This document shows, in pieces, positions 28,512 through 35,814 of a stretch of DNA of 64,000 nucleotides. The stretch's first letter is position 1, and each line of letters starts with the position of its first letter. Position numbers and translations under genes: made by a program. The stretch is from Algoriphagus aestuariicola (lineage in GTDB: Bacteria; Bacteroidota; Bacteroidia; Cytophagales; Cyclobacteriaceae). The notes beneath the pieces were generated by a model. The model was given only the letters and a program-made list of their open reading frames with translations. It searched no databases and had not been told where the DNA came from. The stretch covers positions 636,041 through 700,040 of the forward strand of contig NZ_JAFKCW010000004.1 of assembly GCF_017254835.1 (NCBI RefSeq), in the 5' to 3' direction.

Positions 28512-30164
28512 ATGCTCACATCGCTTAGCATTTCCAATTACGCCCTGATCGATCAATTGCACATGCAGCCCGCCAAGGGACTGAGTATGATTACCGGCGA
28601 AACCGGTGCCGGCAAGTCGATCATGCTAGGTGCGGTTGGGCTTCTGCTAGGCAATCGATCCGACACCAAAGTGCTGCTTCACGAAGACAAAAAGTGTGTG
28701 GTAGAGGGAGTTTTTGAGATTGGGGAGTATGGACTTCGAGATCTGTTCGACCAAGAAGAGCTGGATTACGAAGACGTTTGTATCATTCGGAGAGAGATCA
28801 GTCCAGGGGGGAAGTCCCGTTCTTTCGTCAATGATACCCCGGTATTGCTGGATTTTTTGAAAACCCTCGGGTCGAAATTGATGGATGTGCATTCCCAACA
28901 CGACACGTTACAGTTGGGTGATGGGGCCTATCAGCTGGCTTTGGTCGACGCTTATGCGCAAAGTTCTGAGGAACTTGGCCAATATCAGCGGGCATACAAG
29001 GTTTTCAGAAAGTCGAAAAATACCTACGATGAGCTGAAGCGAAAAGCTGTGGAATTGCAAAAGGAAGCCGATTTCAACCAGTTTCAATTGGATGAGCTGA
29101 GCTCTCTGGCCCTTGTCTCAGACGAGCAAGCTGATCTCGAATCCACACAAGAAGTTCTTGAAAACGCAGAAGAGATCAAGCTAAAAATCAATGAAATGCT
29201 TTCCTTGTTTCAGGAAGAACAATTTGGGGTTTTGCAGGGGATGGCTCAGATCCAACAGGGTATGCAAAGCCTTGAGCGACTGGCTCACAAGTTTTCGGAA
29301 CTGAAAGACCGCTTTCAGAGTGTGCTGATTGAGGTGAAGGATTTAGTGGATTCGCTGGGTAGCGAAGATAGCAAAGTGGAGATAGACTTTGAAAAGCTGG
29401 ATCAAATCCGCGAAAGACTGAGCAAGATCTACCAGCTTCAGAAAAAACATGGGGTAAATTCCGTCGAGGAATTAATGAAGATAGAAAGTGATCTGGCAGA
29501 CCGGGTGTTTCAATTTCAAAATCTGGATGAAAGTCTTCTGCTGGCGGAGAAAACGCTGAAAGAGTCCGAGTCGGCGATGCATGCTTTGGGAGAAAAATTG
29601 ACCAACGAGCGAAAGTCTTGTTTTCCATCCTTTGAACGTGAACTTCAGGGTTTGCTGTCCGGGCTGGGCATGGAAAATGCCAAGATTGTCATCGACCACA
29701 AATTAATACCGGCGGCTACTTCTGGCTTGGATGAGATTGAGCTGCTCTTTTCTGCCAACAAGGGAGGTAACCCTCAGCCGTTGAAAAAAGTCGCATCGGG
29801 AGGTGAATTTTCGCGCTTGCTTTTTGCGATCAAGTATCTCATGGCTGACAAGATGGCCCTGCCAACTTTGATTTTTGATGAGATTGATACCGGGATATCC
29901 GGCGAAGTGGCCCTGCAGATGGTCAGGATGATGAAGGAAATTTCTGGCCGGCATCAGGTGATTTGTATTACCCATCTGCCGCAAGTTGCGGCCAAGGGAG
30001 AGCAGCATTACTTTGTGTACAAGGACAATTCCTCGGAAAAAACCGTGAGTAAGATCCGCCTTTTGTCTACAGAAGACCGTGTCGCAGAGCTGGCAAAGAT
30101 GATCGCCGGAGCCAATCCATCGTCATCAGCCGTGGAAAGCGCCCGGGAGCTCCTGCTCAATTGA
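28512..30164 (+). CDS. recN: DNA repair protein RecN
   Basis: SMC-like ATPase acting early in double-strand break repair. The 550 residues have an N-terminal ATPase half with Walker A GETGAGKS at 29-36, a long coiled-coil region (about 150-370), and the C-terminal half with ABC signature KKVASGGEFSRLLFAIKYL and Walker B LIFDEIDTGISGEVA followed by CITHLPQVAAKG. A normal-length intact copy. It follows porD and precedes fabI by 62 bases. Confidence 0.96.
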   Translation: MLTSLSISNYALIDQLHMQPAKGLSMITGETGAGKSIMLGAVGLLLGNRSDTKVLLHEDKKCVVEGVFEIGEYGLRDLFDQEELDYEDVCIIRREISPGGKSRSFVNDTPVLLDFLKTLGSKLMDVHSQHDTLQLGDGAYQLALVDAYAQSSEELGQYQRAYKVFRKSKNTYDELKRKAVELQKEADFNQFQLDELSSLALVSDEQADLESTQEVLENAEEIKLKINEMLSLFQEEQFGVLQGMAQIQQGMQSLERLAHKFSELKDRFQSVLIEVKDLVDSLGSEDSKVEIDFEKLDQIRERLSKIYQLQKKHGVNSVEELMKIESDLADRVFQFQNLDESLLLAEKTLKESESAMHALGEKLTNERKSCFPSFERELQGLLSGLGMENAKIVIDHKLIPAATSGLDEIELLFSANKGGNPQPLKKVASGGEFSRLLFAIKYLMADKMALPTLIFDEIDTGISGEVALQMVRMMKEISGRHQVICITHLPQVAAKGEQHYFVYKDNSSEKTVSKIRLLSTEDRVAELAKMIAGANPSSSAVESARELLLN

Positions 30165-30226
30165 GGGGCGAAATCGCGAATTTTCTCTATTTTTACCCAG
30201 AATTTTTGAAATCAACCCAAAGCTAT

Positions 30227-31042
30227 ATGCCAGAAAATTTGCTCAAAGGAAAAGTGGGAATCATCACAGGTGCACTGGATGAAAACTCAATTGCCTGGAA
30301 AACTGCCCTAAAAGTAAAAGAACAGGGTGGACGGTTTGTACTCACCAACGCACCGATTGCGATGCGGATGGGCGCTATCAAGGAACTTGCCGAGGAATGC
30401 AATACCATTGTAATACCGGCAGACGCGACTGTGGTCGAGGATATCGAAAAACTGTATGTGGAGGCAAGGGAGTTTTTGGGCTCAAACTTTGACTTTCTGC
30501 TTCACTCCATCGGGATGTCTCCGAATATCCGAAAAGGGCGTAACTACGGCGATTTGAACTATGAGTGGGCGATGAAGTCCTATGATGTTTCCTCCATTTC
30601 TTTTCACAAGATGATGCATGTGGCGGAGAAGATGGATGCCATGAACGAATGGGGTTCTATCGTCGGACTCTCCTACATTGCTGCGCAGCGTGTATTTCCT
30701 TTCTACACGGACATGGCAGACGCCAAAGCTCTGCTCGAAAGTATCGCAAGAGGGTATGGCTATAGATACGGCAAGCTGAAGAAAGTCCGTGTCAATACCA
30801 TTTCCCAGTCCCCAACCAAGACTACTGCGGGATCTGGAATCGGAGGATTTGATTCTTTCTACAACTTTGCTGAGGCGCTATCTCCATTGGGAAACGCTTC
30901 GGCTGAGGCATGTGCGGACTATATTGTCACGATGTTTTCCGATCTTACCCGCATGGTGACCATGCAGAACCTTTTCCACGATGGCGGCTATTCCTTCACC
31001 GGGATTTCCGAAGACATAATGGAGAAATTCAGCGATTTGTAA
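30227..31042 (+). CDS. fabI: Enoyl-[acyl-carrier-protein] reductase (NADH)
   Basis: Final reduction step of each fatty-acid elongation cycle; the target of triclosan-type inhibitors in this family. The start at 30227 gives MPENLLKGKVGIITGALDEN; in-frame codons upstream run into the recN stop. Features of the SDR-type FabI: GIITGALDENSIAW, LHSIGMSPN, and the Y-x6-K catalytic pair Y160/K167 in FYTDMADAKALLE. Length 271 is normal. It is the last gene before a strong terminator and probably ends the bamD transcript. Confidence 0.94.
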   Translation: MPENLLKGKVGIITGALDENSIAWKTALKVKEQGGRFVLTNAPIAMRMGAIKELAEECNTIVIPADATVVEDIEKLYVEAREFLGSNFDFLLHSIGMSPNIRKGRNYGDLNYEWAMKSYDVSSISFHKMMHVAEKMDAMNEWGSIVGLSYIAAQRVFPFYTDMADAKALLESIARGYGYRYGKLKKVRVNTISQSPTKTTAGSGIGGFDSFYNFAEALSPLGNASAEACADYIVTMFSDLTRMVTMQNLFHDGGYSFTGISEDIMEKFSDL

Positions 31043-31060
31043 AGAACAAATACAACTGTC

Positions 31061-31090
31061 AAAACCCCGGATTTTCCGGGGTTTTTGTTT
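31061..31090 (+). terminator. Rho-independent terminator after fabI
   Basis: Stem AAAACCCCGG/CCGGGGTTTT around ATTTT-type loop, then T-rich tail. Strong terminator closing the bamD-fabI run. Confidence 0.92.
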
Positions 31091-31164
31091 TTCTCCCTGT
31101 CCCAAAGACTTTTTTTGGTTTCCGATTTTAGGGTATCTTATCCTGCAAAAGAAACCACCAAACC

Positions 31165-32754
31165 ATGTTCAGGAAATTTTGTCTTTTTCTGATTGCCACG
31201 GCATTTTTAGTCGTATCGGCAATTTCCCAAATCAAGCCCGCGCCGGATAGGGCAGAGGGCGAAGGCCCCTACGATCGGCTGATTATTCGCGGGGTTACCC
31301 TGGTCGACGGGACAGGAGCGCCGCCCATTGGTCCTGTAGATATTGTGGTTGAGAAAAACCGGATCGTGCAAATTCAGACGGTTGGCTATCCTGGGCTCCC
31401 CATCAATGAAAACCGCAGGCCCAAGGCAGATGATAACACCAAGGTTTTGGATTTGGAAGGACACTATCTTCTGCCCGGCTTTGTGGATAGCCATGGACAT
31501 ATCGGTGGGACGGGGCAAGGTACACCAGCAGAATATGTGTATAAGCTTTGGATGGCTCACGGCATCACAACGATTAAGGATCCATCGGCTGGAAATGGAA
31601 TAGATTGGGTTTTGGACCAGAAAAAGAAATCTCTGGTCAATACTATCACAGCTCCTAGAATTTTTGCCTACACCTCTTTCGGGCAAGGTGCTACTGTGCC
31701 GATTACGAATACGGAGCAGGCTAGGGCTTGGGTAAATTCCAACAAGGCAAAAGGTGCAGATGGGATTAAGTTTTTTGGGGCAAAGCCCGATGTGATGGAG
31801 GCTGCGATCTCCGAAAACAAAAAGATCGGACTAAGGTCGATCATGCATCACCAGCAGATGGACGTGGCGCGATGGAACGTGCTTCATTCCGCAAGAGCCG
31901 GCCTGACCTCCATGGAGCACTGGTATGGCTTACCGGAGGCCTTGTTTGAAAACCGCACAATACAGGATTTCAGGCTGGACTACAACTACCAAAATGAACA
32001 GCATCGCTTTGGCGAGGCAGGCAAGCTTTGGAAGCAGGCCGCTCCGCCCTACTCGGAGCACTGGAACAAGGTGATGGATGAGCTTTTGGCGCTGGATTTT
32101 ACCCTTGACCCGACTTTCAACATCTATGAGGCCAACCGCGACTTGATGCGAGCAAGGACACAGGAATGGCATGAGGTCTACACTCTTCCGTCCCTGTGGC
32201 GATTCTATGCCCCGAGCCGCCAATCCCACGGCTCGTACTGGTTTGACTGGACAACCGAGGAGGAAGTACAGTGGAAAGAAAACTATCGCCTCTGGATGGC
32301 TTTTGTCAACGAATATAAAAATCGAGGAGGTCGTGTGACGGCGGGATCTGACTCCGGCTTTATCTATCAATTGTATGGGTTTGCGTACATCCGGGAATTG
32401 GAATTGTTGAGAGAAGCCGGCTTCCATCCTTTGGAAGTCATTCGGTCCGCCACAATGTATGGAGCAGAAGCATTGGGCATGGAAAAGGAAATCGGCACCG
32501 TAGAGGTAGGTAAATTGGCGGACTTCGTCATTGTGGAGGAAAATCCTTTGCAAAATATTAAGGTTCTCTATGGAACGGGGACGATTCGAATCAATGAAAA
32601 CAATGAACCTGTACGGGTTGGGGGAGTGAAATACACAGTTAAAGACGGAATCGTGTATGATGCCAAGAAGCTGTTGGAAGATGTAAAAGCGATCGTGGAT
32701 GAGGCAAAAGCAAGCGAAAATGTCCAGCTAAAGCAGCCTGGCTTGGACTGGTAA
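31165..32754 (+). CDS. Exported amidohydrolase-family metalloenzyme
   Basis: 529 residues with a Sec signal (FCLFLIATAFLVVSAISQ). Cyclic amidohydrolase fold: N-terminal beta-sandwich (LIIRGVTLVDGTGAPPIGPV), first metal motif HxH at H110/H112 in GFVDSHGHIGG, further ligand regions at IMHHQQMD and MEHWYG, the last Asp in VTAGSDSGF, then MYGAEALGMEKEIGTVEVGK (LADFVIVEENPL) as in imidazolonepropionase/prolidase relatives. Exported members hydrolyse peptides or cyclic amides; the substrate is not deducible. A terminator follows 20 bases later. No operon partner on either side. Confidence 0.87.
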   Translation: MFRKFCLFLIATAFLVVSAISQIKPAPDRAEGEGPYDRLIIRGVTLVDGTGAPPIGPVDIVVEKNRIVQIQTVGYPGLPINENRRPKADDNTKVLDLEGHYLLPGFVDSHGHIGGTGQGTPAEYVYKLWMAHGITTIKDPSAGNGIDWVLDQKKKSLVNTITAPRIFAYTSFGQGATVPITNTEQARAWVNSNKAKGADGIKFFGAKPDVMEAAISENKKIGLRSIMHHQQMDVARWNVLHSARAGLTSMEHWYGLPEALFENRTIQDFRLDYNYQNEQHRFGEAGKLWKQAAPPYSEHWNKVMDELLALDFTLDPTFNIYEANRDLMRARTQEWHEVYTLPSLWRFYAPSRQSHGSYWFDWTTEEEVQWKENYRLWMAFVNEYKNRGGRVTAGSDSGFIYQLYGFAYIRELELLREAGFHPLEVIRSATMYGAEALGMEKEIGTVEVGKLADFVIVEENPLQNIKVLYGTGTIRINENNEPVRVGGVKYTVKDGIVYDAKKLLEDVKAIVDEAKASENVQLKQPGLDW

Positions 32755-32772
32755 TAGTTTGGGTTTAGATAG

Positions 32773-32797
32773 AGGAGCTGAATAGGCTCCTTTTTTT
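32773..32797 (+). terminator. Terminator after the amidohydrolase gene
   Basis: Short stem AGGAGC/GCTCCT with a 6-base loop, followed by seven T. Confidence 0.72.
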
Positions 32798-32880
32798 GCT
32801 CTGGGAAGAAAACTGGCTTGGGTCAAGGTTTTGGCTTTGATAGCCTCTCGCGCAAGGTGGAAGAAAAAAATGAAAAAGTT

Positions 32881-32911
32881 TTGGGAGAAATGAAACCTTT
32901 CAATCCATTTG
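32881..32911 (+). promoter_or_regulatory. Putative promoter of the MarR gene
   Basis: TTG (32881-32883), 20 bases, TCCATTTG (32904-32911), one mismatch from TAnnTTTG. The expected start of transcription, near 32917, falls inside the palindrome described next. Confidence 0.5.
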
Positions 32912-32912
32912 C

Positions 32913-32924
32913 ATGTATATACAT
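32913..32924. promoter_or_regulatory. Palindromic operator candidate for the MarR regulator
   Basis: Perfect 12-bp palindrome ATGTATATACAT 22 bases before the marR start and just after the promoter -7 box. The core TGTATATACA recurs upstream of yceI. Autoregulation by the adjacent MarR protein is inferred. Confidence 0.6.
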
Positions 32925-32945
32925 TAAAATCAAATGTAGATAAAG

Positions 32946-33398
32946 ATGGGGAAGATAGAAGACGCAATTCAGCAGAAGGAATTCAAGGATCCATTCAACA
33001 AGGCTGTGGTGAATCTGCTTTATACCCATAGCTATCTGGTGACTTCACAAAACAGTTTGTTTAAGCCCTACGATATTTCACCAGAGCAGTATAATGTTTT
33101 AAGAATACTCAGGGGGCAAAATGGAAAACCGACGACAGTTTCATCTATTCAGGATAGGATGCTGAACAAGATGTCGAATGCATCAAGGCTGGTGGAGAAG
33201 CTGAAGTTGAAGGGCTGGGTGAAGAGGACCGAGTGCCCGTCTGACCGAAGACAGGTGGATGTGTTGATCACGGATGAGGGTCTGGAATTGCTAAAAACAT
33301 TGGAAAAGCTGGTGGAGGAAAGCAACATTCGGGTAGTCAACCTCGAAGTGGAAGAAGCGATTCAGCTAAATGAACTTCTGGATAAGCTTAGGGGTTAA
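32946..33398 (+). CDS. MarR-family transcriptional regulator
   Basis: 150-residue dimeric winged-helix repressor. Visible: N-terminal dimerisation helix, helix-turn-helix (about 55-95: EQYNVLRILRGQNGKPTTVS, DRMLNKMSNASRLVEKLKLK), the wing GWVKRTECPSDRRQVDVLIT and the C-terminal dimer helices. The DRRQ wing Asp/Arg pair is the family hallmark. Downstream are YceI, a ring-cleaving dioxygenase and an MhqD-like hydrolase, which places it near MhqR-type quinone/electrophile sensors of Bacillus; that parallel is inference. A redox Cys in the usual OhrR position is not evident; Cys appears only in the wing (TECPSDRR). Confidence 0.9.
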   Translation: MGKIEDAIQQKEFKDPFNKAVVNLLYTHSYLVTSQNSLFKPYDISPEQYNVLRILRGQNGKPTTVSSIQDRMLNKMSNASRLVEKLKLKGWVKRTECPSDRRQVDVLITDEGLELLKTLEKLVEESNIRVVNLEVEEAIQLNELLDKLRG

Positions 33399-33416
33399 AA
33401 AATTTAGAATTATAAA

Positions 33417-33426
33417 TGTATATACA
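33417..33426. promoter_or_regulatory. Second TGTATATACA palindrome, before yceI
   Basis: Perfect 10-bp palindrome TGTATATACA 50 bases upstream of the yceI start, identical to the core of the one before marR. A shared binding site for the MarR protein is the simplest reading. Confidence 0.6.
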
Positions 33427-33475
33427 AATAATGTAAAAACACTCGAATAAATATTCACTTAAAAACAACAAGATT

Positions 33476-34030
33476 ATGAACACCACAAAATGGATTATCG
33501 ACACCACTCACTCTGAGGTATCATTTAAAGTTAAACACCTTGTAATCTCCACGGTTACCGGCTTTTTCAAAGAATTTGAAGGTGCCGCAGAATCTGCAAA
33601 TGAAGAGTTTGAAGGCGCAAAGGTGAGTTTCGCTGCCAATGTCGACAGCATCGACACCAATCAAAAAGACAGAGACGCCCATTTGAAATCCGCGGATTTC
33701 TTCGATGCGGCAAATTATCCTAAATTGAATTTCGCGGGACAGTTGGTCAAAGTGGGAGGCGAGTATAAACTTGCCGGAGAGCTTGAAATCCGCGGAAATA
33801 AGAAGGAAGTCGAACTCGACGTGGAGTTTGGCGGAGTAGTGGCGGATCCTTGGGGTCAAACTAAGGCAGGTTTTGAAATCGAAGGAAAAATCTCGCGTAA
33901 GGAATTTGGTTTGACTTGGTCTGCAGTGACGGAAGCTGGCAGTGTCGTAGTCAGCGACCAAGTCAGATTGCATCTGAGCATACAGCTGGTCAAGCAGCAA
34001 GTCGAAGTAACTGAAGAAGCGACAGCTTAA
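33476..34030 (+). CDS. YceI-family lipocalin-like protein
   Basis: 184 residues, no signal peptide seen, so cytoplasmic unlike many YceI relatives. The lipocalin-like beta-barrel is recognised by the start TKWIIDTTHSEVSFKVKHLV, the segment KVSFAANVDSIDTNQKDRDA, HLKSADFFDAANYPKLNF and the C-terminal EFGLTWSAVTEAGSVVVSDQ. Family members bind isoprenoid or amphiphilic ligands. It sits between a MarR gene and the dioxygenase, after a MarR-type palindrome; a quinone-handling role is inferred. A UUCG-loop terminator follows. Confidence 0.9.
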   Translation: MNTTKWIIDTTHSEVSFKVKHLVISTVTGFFKEFEGAAESANEEFEGAKVSFAANVDSIDTNQKDRDAHLKSADFFDAANYPKLNFAGQLVKVGGEYKLAGELEIRGNKKEVELDVEFGGVVADPWGQTKAGFEIEGKISRKEFGLTWSAVTEAGSVVVSDQVRLHLSIQLVKQQVEVTEEATA

Positions 34031-34037
34031 TTCTCAG

Positions 34038-34063
34038 AAAGCTGCCTTCGGGCAGCTTTTTTT
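34038..34063 (+). terminator. Terminator after yceI with TTCG loop
   Basis: Stem AAAGCTGCC/GGCAGCTTT closed by a TTCG tetraloop and followed by T-rich sequence. Genes downstream may be reached by read-through or have their own promoter. Confidence 0.9.
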
Positions 34064-34090
34064 ATAACCTTCAAAAAGAAAGGAAGTACC

Positions 34091-35041
34091 ATGAAACCAT
34101 TGATCACCGGCATCCACCATATCACAGCGATCGCCGGAAATCCCCAACAAAACATCGATTTCTATACAGGAATCCTCGGACTTCGATTGGTCAAGAAGAC
34201 AATTAATTTTGACGCGCCCGACGTGTATCATTTCTACTTTGGAGATGAGCTGGGACGGCCGGGGACCGTTTTTACCACTTTCCCTTTCGCAGGAGCGAGG
34301 AAAGGGACAAAGGGGACGGGCGAACTGACCTACACAGCGTTTTCCGTGGGCAAAGATTCCCTTGGCTACTGGATTGATAGGCTGAAGAAGTTTGGAATTC
34401 CGGTATCTGACGTTCAAAAACGATTTGGTTATGATTTGATCCGCTTCGAGGACCACGATAGCATGGGCATTGAGCTGGTGGCAAATGATGAGGACGAGCG
34501 GCCAGGATGGACTTATGGACATATACCAGCGGAGCATTCAATTAGGGGATTCTATGGGGCGACCTTAAATCTTCAATCCAAAGAACTGACTGAGCAGCTG
34601 TTGACGCGACATATGGACTATCGCTTGATCGGTCACGAAGGGGAAAGATACCGCTATGGTACAGCTGGAAAACCAGGGGACATTGTGGATATCATCGTCA
34701 ACGAGACCGGACGTCGGGGTGTACAAAGTGCGGGTACCGTTCACCATATCGCGTTCCGTACTGCCAATCAAACTACGCAATTGGCCGTCCAAGAAATATT
34801 GATGCAGAATGGGTACATGGTGACCGAGGTCAAGGATAGAAATTATTTTAAATCTATCTACTTTCGCGAGCCGGGTGGGGTACTGTTTGAAGTTGCGACC
34901 GACGAGCCTGGCTTTGCCATAGACGAAGATGAAGCGCACTTGGGAGAGTTGGTAAAGCTGCCTGAGTGGGCTGAGCCTAGTCGGGAGAGAATAGAAAAAG
35001 CACTGACACCGGTAAAGCTTGACATAGAATCCTATGTATGA
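34091..35041 (+). CDS. Ring-cleaving dioxygenase (MhqO-like, two VOC domains)
   Basis: 316 residues made of two vicinal-oxygen-chelate halves. The first has the metal His in GIHHITAIAG and FYTGILGLRLVKKTINFD; the second has VHHIAFRTANQTTQLAVQEI and the metal Glu in PGGVLFEVATDEPGFAIDED. This is the arrangement of the MhqO/LinE-type hydroquinone dioxygenases. The MhqD-like hydrolase gene overlaps its 3' end by 8 bases. The pair matches the Bacillus mhqO/mhqD partners that act on quinones and catechols; the substrate here is inferred. Confidence 0.87.
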   Translation: MKPLITGIHHITAIAGNPQQNIDFYTGILGLRLVKKTINFDAPDVYHFYFGDELGRPGTVFTTFPFAGARKGTKGTGELTYTAFSVGKDSLGYWIDRLKKFGIPVSDVQKRFGYDLIRFEDHDSMGIELVANDEDERPGWTYGHIPAEHSIRGFYGATLNLQSKELTEQLLTRHMDYRLIGHEGERYRYGTAGKPGDIVDIIVNETGRRGVQSAGTVHHIAFRTANQTTQLAVQEILMQNGYMVTEVKDRNYFKSIYFREPGGVLFEVATDEPGFAIDEDEAHLGELVKLPEWAEPSRERIEKALTPVKLDIESYV

Positions 35042-35645
35042 GGTGAGGAGAAGTGGATTGCCTTTGGAGCAGGCGAAAAAGGCAATCATAGTAATCCACG
35101 GTCGGGGAGCAACCGCTGAGAGTATCTTATCGCTTAGTTCCCACTTGAATTTGACCGACTATGCAATTTTGGCACCTCAAGCAAACGGAAACTCTTGGTA
35201 TCCGTATGGCTTTATGGCTTCCGATGAAGGCAATAAAGATGCGTTGCAACGTTCTTTAAAGGCAATTGCTACAGTGCGGGAAGAGGTGCTTGCTGCGGGA
35301 ATTCCCGATGAGCGGGTTTACTTTCTGGGTTTTTCCCAAGGAGCCTGCCTCAGTCTGGAATTTGTCGCTAGGCACGCTACACGTTTTGGCGGAGTGGTAG
35401 CGTTTACGGGTGGTCTTGTTGGAGAAAATCTCCAGCCGGAAAGGTATTCCGGAGATTTCAAGAATACCCCGATCTTTATCGGTAGCAGTAATAGGGATTT
35501 TCACGTCCCTGCCAGTAGAATAAAGGAATCAGGTGACCTGCTCCGAAAAATGGGAGCAGACGTTACAATAAAATTATTTGACGATCCGGATCATACGATC
35601 CGAGAAGAAGAAATAAACTGGGTAAACCAAAGAATTTTCTTGTAA
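35034..35645 (+). CDS. MhqD/carboxylesterase-type alpha/beta hydrolase
   Basis: 203-residue small alpha/beta hydrolase, cytoplasmic. Catalytic triad by motif: S101 in GFSQG, D155 in the SSNRDFHVP segment, H187 in DPDHTI. The oxyanion region is VIHGRGATAESIL. This is the phospholipase/carboxylesterase family to which Bacillus MhqD belongs. It overlaps the dioxygenase gene by 8 bases and is followed by a terminator, so the two are translationally coupled. Confidence 0.88.
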   Translation: MYEVRRSGLPLEQAKKAIIVIHGRGATAESILSLSSHLNLTDYAILAPQANGNSWYPYGFMASDEGNKDALQRSLKAIATVREEVLAAGIPDERVYFLGFSQGACLSLEFVARHATRFGGVVAFTGGLVGENLQPERYSGDFKNTPIFIGSSNRDFHVPASRIKESGDLLRKMGADVTIKLFDDPDHTIREEEINWVNQRIFL

Positions 35646-35666
35646 GGTCTATTTAGTTTAAAAAGT

Positions 35667-35694
35667 CCCCGGCAGGTTGTCGGGGTATTTTTTT
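35667..35694. terminator. Bidirectional terminator between mhqD-like gene and sbcC
   Basis: CCCCGGC/GTCGGGG stem (one G-T pair) flanked by AAAAAG on the left and TATTTTTTT on the right, so it can serve both strands. sbcC on the minus strand ends 120 bases beyond. Confidence 0.82.
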
Positions 35695-35814
35695 GTCATT
35701 TTTTTCCTGAAATGGTCACCATATCCCTTAAAGATATTTTGTGGATCGCTGATGATTACTGACGTGACTTTGGTGCTCTATGCTTCGAAAAACTTTGGTA
35801 AAGTAGGTATTTGC

